Shown here piece by piece: positions 8,930 through 16,259 of a DNA stretch of 64,000 nt. The stretch is from Pseudomonadales bacterium (GTDB lineage: Bacteria; Pseudomonadota; Gammaproteobacteria; Pseudomonadales; Ketobacteraceae). The notes beneath the pieces are model-generated. The model was given only the letters and a program-made list of their open reading frames with translations. It made no database searches and was not told the origin of the DNA. The position numbers and the translations under genes are program-made. Numbering within the stretch: the stretch's first letter is position 1; each line of letters begins with the position of its first letter. The DNA is taken from assembly GCA_020062665.1 (NCBI GenBank), contig JAGUVW010000023.1:62001-126000 (forward strand), in the 5' to 3' direction.

Positions 8930-10989
8930 ATTAGTCGCTTGTTAAGTTCCTGGTGCAGATGGGCTAGCACTATAAGTTGCATTAACCCCAGCATCCCATG
9001 CTGCCATTTAGGTATGACGTCCAAAAAATCTAATACTCGCGGATACAATATAGATGCAGACAACGCCACATCCTCCGCCGAGACCTCTCCCTCAATTGTT
9101 AGCTCAACCTCACTAGCATCTTTGCCTATATTCATATCGACATGCAGACCACACACCCCCACCAAAATGCGTACGAGCTCGGCCTCGTGCAATCGGCTTT
9201 TCGATCTCACAAACAATTTGGTTCTCGGTGCCTCCTGATGCGCCACGTTCAGCAGCTGACTTGGGTGAATGGGCTGAAGTGACAAAACCAGATCCGCATG
9301 ATGCTCCTGAGGTCTTATGAAACGAGCACTATCTGGTTCTCGCCTAGCCATTGTACGCTCAACATGCTCAATACTATGCCCCCTTATGACCACATCACGC
9401 TGAAGCTTAAAGTACCGCCTAAGCCCTTCATCTATATCTAGAAATATCTTTAAATCGTAACATTCCCGAAGCACCGGCAGATAAAGCGTGTGAAGACCGC
9501 TCACCAAAATAAAGTCATTGCTTTTAACAGTTGCCGGCAAACTCATTTTGCCAGTCACATGGTCGTAGTGCCGAACATGCACTGACTTACCAGCAACCAA
9601 AGACATAATATCGGCTGAAAAGCGCTCCAAATCATTTGCCATGGGATTCAGATGCGTCATCACCTGCCACATGGGCTTGTGACGATCCCATATGTGATAG
9701 TCATCACCAGACAACTTGGCAACCGAATGATTTCCGAACAAACCAACCAAAGAATCGACCAGCGTATCCTTTCCAGAGCCAGAATCACCAGAAACCCCAA
9801 TCACGAATGGCTTCCTGCTCAACCTGAAGTAATCATTGGACTTTACACTTCGTCTCCAGATAGAAACAACCAACACCATACCAATTGCGAAAATCGCAGT
9901 ATGGACAAGCGACTGCGCATGAGCGAAAAAAGCTCCACCAAATGCATCTAGAGGGATCAGTCCTGATAAATAGCTATTGGCAATTTTAACCTCAAGAATT
10001 TGTCCACCCATAAGACCATGCAACAAAAAAAGGCCCGAGAATATCCCGACCTGTGCGAAAGCCATCCGTCCTATAGTTAACTGATATTGAACCAGCAGAG
10101 GCAAACTCCAGATAAACCAACCATGGGGCGCCGGAGTAAGTAAAACCACCAATAGAAAAGCTACGCCGAGAATAGAATTGAGCAACTCAAAACTCAATCT
10201 TCTAACACCCCAGGCGGCATAGAGCACAACCATGTAAGCTAGCGGGAGCAAATATATGGATTCGCCACTGGGAGCCACCAACGCAAACTGAAACGCTTTC
10301 TTAAACTCCGGATTACCAAAAAGCATGGCAACACTGGAAGGGGCTACCATCCACTGAACAAGCAACACTGGCGCCCCCAAAGCCAAACCACTAATGTATC
10401 GCCGCAGAAAATGCCTAACTGACTTGTTTCTGATTAGATATATACAAAAGAAGGGGACAGCCAGCACCATACTAAGCTTGGCAGAAACAGCGGCGACACT
10501 AAGCAACCCGGCGACAAGGAACCGTGATTGTCTAATCATAACCAACGCCAAGCAAAGCAACAGCACGGGGACCAGATCGTTGTACCCAAAACCGTACGTC
10601 GCAACCAATACTATCGGGGACAGCCAATATGCAATCAATAGAACATAGTCTTTGAAATTCGGAAGGAGTTTCCGAAGCACAAGGAGCAACAGCAGATCTG
10701 CAACGAACAACGAAACCACGTAGCCAAGGAGCGGCTGAAATTCGAACGCTTTGCAGACAAGCATTCCCGGCAGAAAAAAAACCCACATTGCATAGCCATA
10801 TGGAAAACTTTCCTGCCCTCCTCCCGCGCCAACGAACGCCTCCCACGGATCCAGATAAACACCCGTCACCGAAAACACCAAGAAAGGCACATACCAATTC
10901 AGCGCTGCCGGTTGAATCGCAACTCCAAACAAAAGCGCGCGAATGACTACTCCGACAGAAAAAAAAGGGTTCAAAAATAAACTTTTCAT
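8926..10989 (-). CDS. Polytopic membrane protein fused to a uridine-kinase-like domain
   Basis: From the ATG at 10989 this is 687 residues with two unlike halves. Residues 1 to about 385 hold roughly ten hydrophobic segments, with an early aspartate (YLDPWEAF) and a FGYNDLVPVL loop, resembling GT-C glycosyltransferases that use lipid-linked sugars. From about residue 395 follows a soluble P-loop kinase related to uridine kinase/phosphoribulokinase: Walker A GDSGSGKDT, then GDDYHIWDRH, HYDHVTGK, and a lid-like RRYFKLQRDVVIRGHS region with RREPDSARFI. The last 100 residues are unassigned. The longest frame starts at 11040, but the ATG at 10989 lies one base after the GDPD stop and begins the hydrophobic region sensibly. 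The fusion is continuous with no frameshift signs. Confidence 0.8.
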   Translation of the reverse strand: MKSLFLNPFFSVGVVIRALLFGVAIQPAALNWYVPFLVFSVTGVYLDPWEAFVGAGGGQESFPYGYAMWVFFLPGMLVCKAFEFQPLLGYVVSLFVADLLLLLVLRKLLPNFKDYVLLIAYWLSPIVLVATYGFGYNDLVPVLLLCLALVMIRQSRFLVAGLLSVAAVSAKLSMVLAVPFFCIYLIRNKSVRHFLRRYISGLALGAPVLLVQWMVAPSSVAMLFGNPEFKKAFQFALVAPSGESIYLLPLAYMVVLYAAWGVRRLSFELLNSILGVAFLLVVLLTPAPHGWFIWSLPLLVQYQLTIGRMAFAQVGIFSGLFLLHGLMGGQILEVKIANSYLSGLIPLDAFGGAFFAHAQSLVHTAIFAIGMVLVVSIWRRSVKSNDYFRLSRKPFVIGVSGDSGSGKDTLVDSLVGLFGNHSVAKLSGDDYHIWDRHKPMWQVMTHLNPMANDLERFSADIMSLVAGKSVHVRHYDHVTGKMSLPATVKSNDFILVSGLHTLYLPVLRECYDLKIFLDIDEGLRRYFKLQRDVVIRGHSIEHVERTMARREPDSARFIRPQEHHADLVLSLQPIHPSQLLNVAHQEAPRTKLFVRSKSRLHEAELVRILVGVCGLHVDMNIGKDASEVELTIEGEVSAEDVALSASILYPRVLDFLDVIPKWQHGMLGLMQLIVLAHLHQELNKRLM

Positions 10990-10990
10990 T

Positions 10991-11587
10991 CTAATCCAGT
11001 GCCTTCCAAACATCCGGACATTTTGTGCAAACGGCATCAATCAATGAACCAGCTCCTGACAGGCGCCCTAATATGGATATAGCCTCAGAATGCACATCCC
11101 TACCTTGCAGCTCCGGTGACACCAAACACAATTTAAATCCACTTTCCTTCAATGCAATCAAGTCTCTTACTTCAAACAAGAAGCTAGTAAAGCTGTCCAA
11201 CCAAACCCACTGCACCAACCCACTCATTGACAACGCAGTCTGAATAGATTCATATTCAGAAACGCGAACCGCACAGCGTGACTCACCCGAGCGGGCCCAC
11301 TTAACAATATACGGGAACGATTGATCCAGAAAGAAAAAGTCGTCAATAGAGTAGCGCGACATAAGCTTGATTAACTCTCCCTCAAGCCCCTCTTCCTTCA
11401 CATTTAGTATCAACGTCGAGTGCCTGTAGGCGCTCAACCAATCTGTCAAATCCTCTCCATCAAGAAACGGGTCATGCTGAACAATTAACCGATTTCCATA
11501 GCTGCGCACGTCAACCTCAACCCCAAAATCAGAAGGCACAGATCGAAGCAGCTCCACCGAATTTCGCCTATGAACGATTATCTTCAT
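10991..11587 (-). CDS. Glycerophosphodiester phosphodiesterase-like (GDPD) protein
   Basis: This 198-residue protein has the GDPD active-site pattern: His6-Arg7 at the start (HRRN where most members have HRG), Glu24-x-Asp26 in VEVDVRSYG, and His38 in QHDPF. All catalytic positions are therefore present although the protein is shorter than UgpQ-type enzymes (about 250). The middle (TLILNVKEEG, FFFLDQSFPYI) and end (CLVSPELQGRD) form the remaining strands of a TIM barrel. There is no signal peptide, so a cytoplasmic role is likely. The start overlaps the glycosyltransferase end by 20 bases. Because the histidine motif must be near the N terminus, this start is favoured. It may cleave or form a phosphodiester in the glycan precursor; this is inference. 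Confidence 0.75.
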   Translation of the reverse strand: MKIIVHRRNSVELLRSVPSDFGVEVDVRSYGNRLIVQHDPFLDGEDLTDWLSAYRHSTLILNVKEEGLEGELIKLMSRYSIDDFFFLDQSFPYIVKWARSGESRCAVRVSEYESIQTALSMSGLVQWVWLDSFTSFLFEVRDLIALKESGFKLCLVSPELQGRDVHSEAISILGRLSGAGSLIDAVCTKCPDVWKALD

Positions 11588-12287
11588 TTTTCAAGCTTCG
11601 CCTCAAATCAACGCTATATTTAACAGTTCTTTCAATAAACTTTTTCTTTGCTGCCCAATTGACGTTCCACGAAGAAACGCCGTGGATACGATATCCAAAA
11701 TGAACAGGGAACCTATGAACTTGTAGTTTAGATCTGCGAGCCATGTAGTAAGCATAGAGATCTAATGAAAAGTCATGCGGCGGGCTTCGCCAGGATTCAA
11801 AAAAATTCCGGGCAAAAAAAGTTGGTTGCGCATTGATATCCCACAACCGGCTCCGCAAAAAGGCCGACTCAAAAAGACTCATTCCAACAGTGAAAATCAA
11901 GTCAGCTATTGGCCTCCCAGACCTTCGCCCCTTGACGAAAATATTCTGGCCTTTATCTTGAAATATGCCAAGCGCCTTCAACGCATCCATAGGATCTGTT
12001 TGCAAATCTGCATGGGTCCAACCCAACACATCACCCTTTGCAGCTTTTAACCCACTTAAAATACCAAACCCATAACCAATATTTTGCTCGACATGGATAG
12101 TTCGAAACCCTGGATATCTAGGCAACAAAGTCTCTAGCACTTCGGCCGAACCATCCACGGAACCATTATCGACCAATATAACTTCCACATCCGAAGCTGA
12201 CGTCAATTCCTTACACCTCTCCAGCAGCAAAGGAATATTGGCCGCTTCGTTATAACAAGGTATTACTAGCGACAATTTCAAAATCAA
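11568..12287 (-). CDS. Family 2 glycosyltransferase, dolichol-phosphate-mannose-synthase-like
   Basis: This 239-residue GT2 enzyme opens with LSLVIPCYNEAANI, continues with VILVDNGSVDGS (first nucleotide-binding aspartate) and carries HADLQTDP, the DxD-type metal site near residue 95. The later region (DINAQPTFF, PPHDFSLDLY) resembles DPM1/GtrB proteins that transfer a sugar to a polyprenyl phosphate. Unlike GtrB it lacks two C-terminal transmembrane helices and ends in a charged tail. It overlaps gtrA by 4 bases (ATGA). The GtrA plus GT2 pairing supports a role in making a lipid-linked sugar that is flipped to the periplasm for glycan decoration. Confidence 0.85.
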   Translation of the reverse strand: MILKLSLVIPCYNEAANIPLLLERCKELTSASDVEVILVDNGSVDGSAEVLETLLPRYPGFRTIHVEQNIGYGFGILSGLKAAKGDVLGWTHADLQTDPMDALKALGIFQDKGQNIFVKGRRSGRPIADLIFTVGMSLFESAFLRSRLWDINAQPTFFARNFFESWRSPPHDFSLDLYAYYMARRSKLQVHRFPVHFGYRIHGVSSWNVNWAAKKKFIERTVKYSVDLRRSLKNEDNRS

Positions 12288-12679
12288 CCTCGCACACTTC
12301 CGCTATTGAACACAAAAAACTTCATACCCAAAAAATTCAGCGATGCAGACACAAATGTAGCCGCCACAAAAGACAGCTCCTTTTGAAACAGAAACCCACT
12401 CACAGCAGAAAACGCAATTGAATTTACAGCCACATTGACACCCAGTGTGGCTGAATAAACCAATGCGAATTTGTATATGCTCCCCTTTCTTGGGTGTAGC
12501 ACACCGAAAGTCCACTTTTTATTCGCAAAGTAGGCAAAAACCGTTCCCACCAAAAATCCCACTGCCTTTGAAAGATCAACATCAACAACAGACGCACCCA
12601 TCAATGTGGCATATACGCCGTAATCCACCGCCACCGTTAGCAGCCCGACGAAGAGGAACCTAAATCCCTGATGAACCAT
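12284..12679 (-). CDS. GtrA family membrane protein (putative lipid-linked sugar flippase)
   Basis: This 131-residue protein has four hydrophobic helices separated by short loops. The family hallmarks FRFLFVGLLTVAVDYGVY near the N terminus and YFANKKWTFG after helix two are present. GtrA proteins work with a GT2 enzyme (GtrB) and a strain-specific membrane transferase in O-antigen modification, probably moving undecaprenyl-phosphate-sugar across the membrane. The start was set at the ATG at 12679. It forms a TAATG junction with the upstream nucleotidyltransferase and has an AGGGG Shine-Dalgarno sequence at proper distance, whereas the longer frame to 12706 would overlap more. It sits directly before the GT2 gene, as expected. 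Confidence 0.88.
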   Translation of the reverse strand: MVHQGFRFLFVGLLTVAVDYGVYATLMGASVVDVDLSKAVGFLVGTVFAYFANKKWTFGVLHPRKGSIYKFALVYSATLGVNVAVNSIAFSAVSGFLFQKELSFVAATFVSASLNFLGMKFFVFNSGSVRG

Positions 12680-14367
12680 TAGATGGCCCCTAAGCTCGAC
12701 CGCCATGCATGGTCAGAATACTCTGCTTCCAAAACAGAAACTCTATCCAATGGCACAGACCGATCCTTCTCCAACCTATAAGGATGGGCTTCCCATTTAT
12801 GGAAACATGATTGCCAATAGTTAAAAGTGCGCAAATCATTTGGCGTTCCCCAAGATACAAACGCGTCAACCTCAAGCACGTGACAAACAAGCCCAGCGTC
12901 CACCGCGTCATTGACACACTCATCTAGATAGAATTCCCCATTAACTCTTGCGTTGCGCTGCACCATTCGGGCAAACACTCGCTCAAAATCGGATACACGT
13001 TTGAACAAAAATGTTCCCGTAACTATCAGATCATTTGAAGGATCATTCAAAGGTTGTTTGACCGAGACTTTCAAGATCTGGCCTCTCGACTCCTCTATCC
13101 ACCCAAACATATGGGGATTTCTGGCCGCATTGGAATGACCTCTTGCCCCCCACACGACCACATCTACTTCAGAGTTCGCAAGAATCTCATCCAATTTCTT
13201 AATGTCAAAAATAGCGCCACTATCACAAGCACCAAAGATAACAGGCCCTTCGATACAATCACCATTAGCACGAAATGCCTCGACACCAATAGAAGCCGAA
13301 CATGCTTGACCCTCTGTAAGCGCGTCAACAGGCACAATTAATGCTCCGGGAAACCTTACCCTGAGAAGGGCCGATATGTTTTCATAGCCACTCATGTCTG
13401 TCCTCAGTACAAACACGTAGCTATTTGCCAGCGGTAAATCACACGCAGCCTGAACAACCATGGGTTCTCCCGACACAGGTATCAATGGCTTAGAAATTGT
13501 ATAGCCTTCTTGCGCGAATCTTTGACCAAGACCGGCCATTGGCACAACAACAACCCCACCCACATTCGTTGATGAGCGAATTTCTGTCGCCAAAAAGAAT
13601 ATTCTTGACCATTCGACATACTCCTTCACATCTTCCGGAGTGCCCCACTGCATAAAATGCTGCAGCGGATATACCGATACGGCGAGCCCTTGCTCAAGCA
13701 GTGGCTTATACGCAAGGCTTACATAGAATTCACCGTTAACATGCAAATCCGCTTCTATTGCCGCCCTGAAGGCTCTCTTCATCAACGCCCCGCTAGAAAA
13801 GTAGTACGTTCCACTAGAGGCATATTCATCCATTTTATTTTCTGTGAACGGCTTCTTCTCCTGAATATCCAGAACCGAGCCATTATCGTCTTGGATATAG
13901 GCATAGTTTGTTGAGCCAAGCGAATGGGGATGAAATCCTTTGTATGCCGGTATAACTCCATCAACTTGGCTGTTGAACACGAAACTTTTAAAGTGTTCCC
14001 AGTTCCAATAGCAAGTAAAATCACAGTAATTAACCACAACGGGAACGTCACTATCAATAAGCTGCTCGACCTGGAGCACAGCATTAACCGGACCTAGTTT
14101 GTGGGATGGAATCCCCACAACACGCCCGGACGGACAATACTGACTCAATATCTCTCTCATCCGGTATTCGTTATTGGCCAGGTGATCTTCATTGCAGATA
14201 AAAAGGAAATTAGTTTCCTTCGGAAACATTTCAATCACATACGCAATAATTGGCTTACCATCTATCTCAATCAATGGTTTGGGAACCTTGTAACCAGCTC
14301 GCCGAAAACGCTCGCCAAAACCAGACATTGGAATCACGATTTGGATATTACTCATTTTCGCACCCAT
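12679..14367 (-). CDS. Tandem sugar nucleotidyltransferase (two NTP-transferase domains)
   Basis: This 562-residue protein is a head-to-tail duplication of a nucleotidyltransferase fold. Each half begins with the GxGxRF...GY...KPLI signature: GFGERFRRAGYKVPKPLI at about 17-34 and GLGQRFAQEGYTISKPLI near 278-295. Each also has an acidic catalytic strand (NYCDF in the first, GACDSG in the second) and a later NGEFYVS / NGEFYLDE plus WGTP block. Such enzymes activate sugar-phosphates or polyol-phosphates with a nucleoside triphosphate. Retention of key residues in both halves suggests two active sites, perhaps with different substrates. An ATG at 14355 inside the upstream stop is an alternative start; 14367 has the better GAGAAG Shine-Dalgarno sequence. 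Confidence 0.85.
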   Translation of the reverse strand: MGAKMSNIQIVIPMSGFGERFRRAGYKVPKPLIEIDGKPIIAYVIEMFPKETNFLFICNEDHLANNEYRMREILSQYCPSGRVVGIPSHKLGPVNAVLQVEQLIDSDVPVVVNYCDFTCYWNWEHFKSFVFNSQVDGVIPAYKGFHPHSLGSTNYAYIQDDNGSVLDIQEKKPFTENKMDEYASSGTYYFSSGALMKRAFRAAIEADLHVNGEFYVSLAYKPLLEQGLAVSVYPLQHFMQWGTPEDVKEYVEWSRIFFLATEIRSSTNVGGVVVVPMAGLGQRFAQEGYTISKPLIPVSGEPMVVQAACDLPLANSYVFVLRTDMSGYENISALLRVRFPGALIVPVDALTEGQACSASIGVEAFRANGDCIEGPVIFGACDSGAIFDIKKLDEILANSEVDVVVWGARGHSNAARNPHMFGWIEESRGQILKVSVKQPLNDPSNDLIVTGTFLFKRVSDFERVFARMVQRNARVNGEFYLDECVNDAVDAGLVCHVLEVDAFVSWGTPNDLRTFNYWQSCFHKWEAHPYRLEKDRSVPLDRVSVLEAEYSDHAWRSSLGAI

Positions 14368-16060
14368 AGTAGCTTCTCTTCTGCCCAGCTGAGGACTCCC
14401 TTACAAACAACAACATGTGCCCAACCCTCCCCTGCAGGAAAAAATCACTTTTATTTTGGAGTCTTTCATAAAAAATTCTATTCAAGCTTATTTGCTCAGC
14501 CCCATCTACGCCGTAGGCTGGGACTATGACAACATCGGACACTTCGAAAACATTATCTAACGCTCGCTTCATGCCCTCGACAGACATTGTTGTTCCGTAA
14601 TGAACCCAGTGCAAAACCTTTTGAGAAATGGCCGCACCCAGAAGAATATGATAGGGGTTTGAAAATTCCAGAAACAACGTCCTTTGCTTAGTCAACCCAT
14701 TATCATGAATCCACTTCCCTGCCTCATTTACCGCTTCTATGTATTCCCCATTCGAATAGGGCAGAGCCAAGTGTTCCGAGCCATACATACCGCACGACAT
14801 GCGCACAAAAAGCATGTCCGAGTAAGGCTCTCCGACAGAATCGACCAACTTATCAATCGATACGCTCCTTGACTTCTTTTTAATCAAAATGCTGAATTTC
14901 TTGTTTCCAAAAAAATCATATCGCTGAAATCGGTCTTCGTGCGAAAACTTTAACTTTGCCAAATACAGATTCGATCCCACATTCAAAACGATAAGCGACA
15001 CACAAAATGCCACGGCAGCCCAAGTAAAATACTTTCTGTTTTTAAAATCCAGTAAACATGCAGCGGCCAAAAGCGCGAACACATAAACTAGTCCGGGCCT
15101 GGCAAAGTCGCCACCATGAGCTGGGATAACCGAAAGCAGCACGGTGGCGCTCACCACATCATTCCTAACATGGTATTGGTCTGCCACTGAAAGCCTGCGA
15201 CTCAGAATAAAGTAAGCAACCAAAAATAGAAACATTGGTGCCCACGAGACCGCCTTTCCTGTTTCCGACTTGGCTTTGAATGCCTCAGCCAAACTAGAAA
15301 AGTACACATCAAAAAAACCGTCAGATATTGACAGCACCCCAATAACCGTCAATACCATCAACGATCCAACAAACACAAGATAACTCAACCTATGTACCCT
15401 GTCGCACAAAACATACGTAGCCGACAGAAGAACCAGAAACGACACTGCAAAGTTCAACTTGTAAAAGAACGATAACCAAAACGCCAATATCAGCCAGACT
15501 CCCAGCACAGCCCACAAATAAAACTTCTTTGCGTGGCGCACAACCACGCAAAACATCAACATGCTTACCAATACCAACGACCATAAATGATTATTGTACG
15601 CACCGTAAAACGTGAGCGCCTTATGATCCCATTCGCCCATATCCCTGAATGACACGACAAAGGTAAGCGCAACTCCCCACAATAGGACATCTATCAGTGA
15701 AAGCTTGTAGCCAGAAAACCTGCTCAGAAAAACCAAAAGTATCGTGGCGAAAAAAAACACCACCAGCCATAGAGCTGAGGACAACTGCACTACCTTATTT
15801 AAATCCCCCTCCCCAACGGACTCCAACGAAAGCGCATTCAGCATCGAGTAGACGAATCCTAGCGGCGAATAGAACTCGACAGAATTCAGCCAATAATACC
15901 CAGCATTTAAAGGGATAAAAAAATCATGAATGTTGCCTGTCACATAGAGCGGACCATCAACCAACCCCATTCCAAATGCCGCTAGCACAACAACGACAAT
16001 CAAATAAAAAAGCGCAAGCAGTCTACCCTGCAATCCACCATTGCACTTACTGTTATTCAT
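14348..16060 (-). CDS. Polytopic membrane protein, putative GT-C type glycosyltransferase
   Basis: From the ATG at 16060 this is 570 residues with about 11-12 transmembrane segments in the first two thirds and a soluble C-terminal domain of about 160 residues (ending CENE). After the first helix comes a loop with GPLYVTGNIHDFFIPLNAGYYW, which contains the acidic residues typical of GT-C enzymes. No family assignment is certain. The frame extends to 16210, but the start at 16060 has a GAGGAAG Shine-Dalgarno sequence and begins just before the first helix. It is the first gene of the AT-rich island and overlaps the tandem nucleotidyltransferase start. By analogy with gtr clusters it may be the serotype-specific transferase or a ligase. 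Confidence 0.7.
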   Translation of the reverse strand: MNNSKCNGGLQGRLLALFYLIVVVVLAAFGMGLVDGPLYVTGNIHDFFIPLNAGYYWLNSVEFYSPLGFVYSMLNALSLESVGEGDLNKVVQLSSALWLVVFFFATILLVFLSRFSGYKLSLIDVLLWGVALTFVVSFRDMGEWDHKALTFYGAYNNHLWSLVLVSMLMFCVVVRHAKKFYLWAVLGVWLILAFWLSFFYKLNFAVSFLVLLSATYVLCDRVHRLSYLVFVGSLMVLTVIGVLSISDGFFDVYFSSLAEAFKAKSETGKAVSWAPMFLFLVAYFILSRRLSVADQYHVRNDVVSATVLLSVIPAHGGDFARPGLVYVFALLAAACLLDFKNRKYFTWAAVAFCVSLIVLNVGSNLYLAKLKFSHEDRFQRYDFFGNKKFSILIKKKSRSVSIDKLVDSVGEPYSDMLFVRMSCGMYGSEHLALPYSNGEYIEAVNEAGKWIHDNGLTKQRTLFLEFSNPYHILLGAAISQKVLHWVHYGTTMSVEGMKRALDNVFEVSDVVIVPAYGVDGAEQISLNRIFYERLQNKSDFFLQGRVGHMLLFVRESSAGQKRSYYGCENE

Positions 16061-16259
16061 GCCAATAACTTCCTCTACACAAATTACGCGCCTGCCAGTC
16101 GCCGAAATACGTGCGAACTCACAACCTGGATTGATATACAACTTATTGCTAAGCCGACTTAGAAATGCCCACATACTCAGGGGCTCTTGACCGCTCTTAT
16201 CCAACACCACAACCGATCTACAATTCTACTTTGAATACATAGCACTTACCCAACTCAAT

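Larger units (their letters stand above)
7146..16060 (-). other. AT-rich eight-gene surface-glycan island
   Basis: Eight minus-strand genes occupy this interval and almost all touch or overlap: 8 to 20 bases at 14348-14367 (depending on the start used), 1 base at 12679, 4 at 12284-12287, 20 at 11568-11587, a 1-base gap at 10990, 4 at 8926-8929 and 4 at 8153-8156. The DNA is clearly richer in A/T than both flanks, and third codon positions often carry A or T, whereas waaA, thiC and ugd prefer G/C. The left edge lies between 7072 and 7146, the right edge between 16060 and 16260. No integrase, IS or direct-repeat boundary is visible. This fits a horizontally acquired glycan cassette carried between conserved envelope genes. 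Confidence 0.8.
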
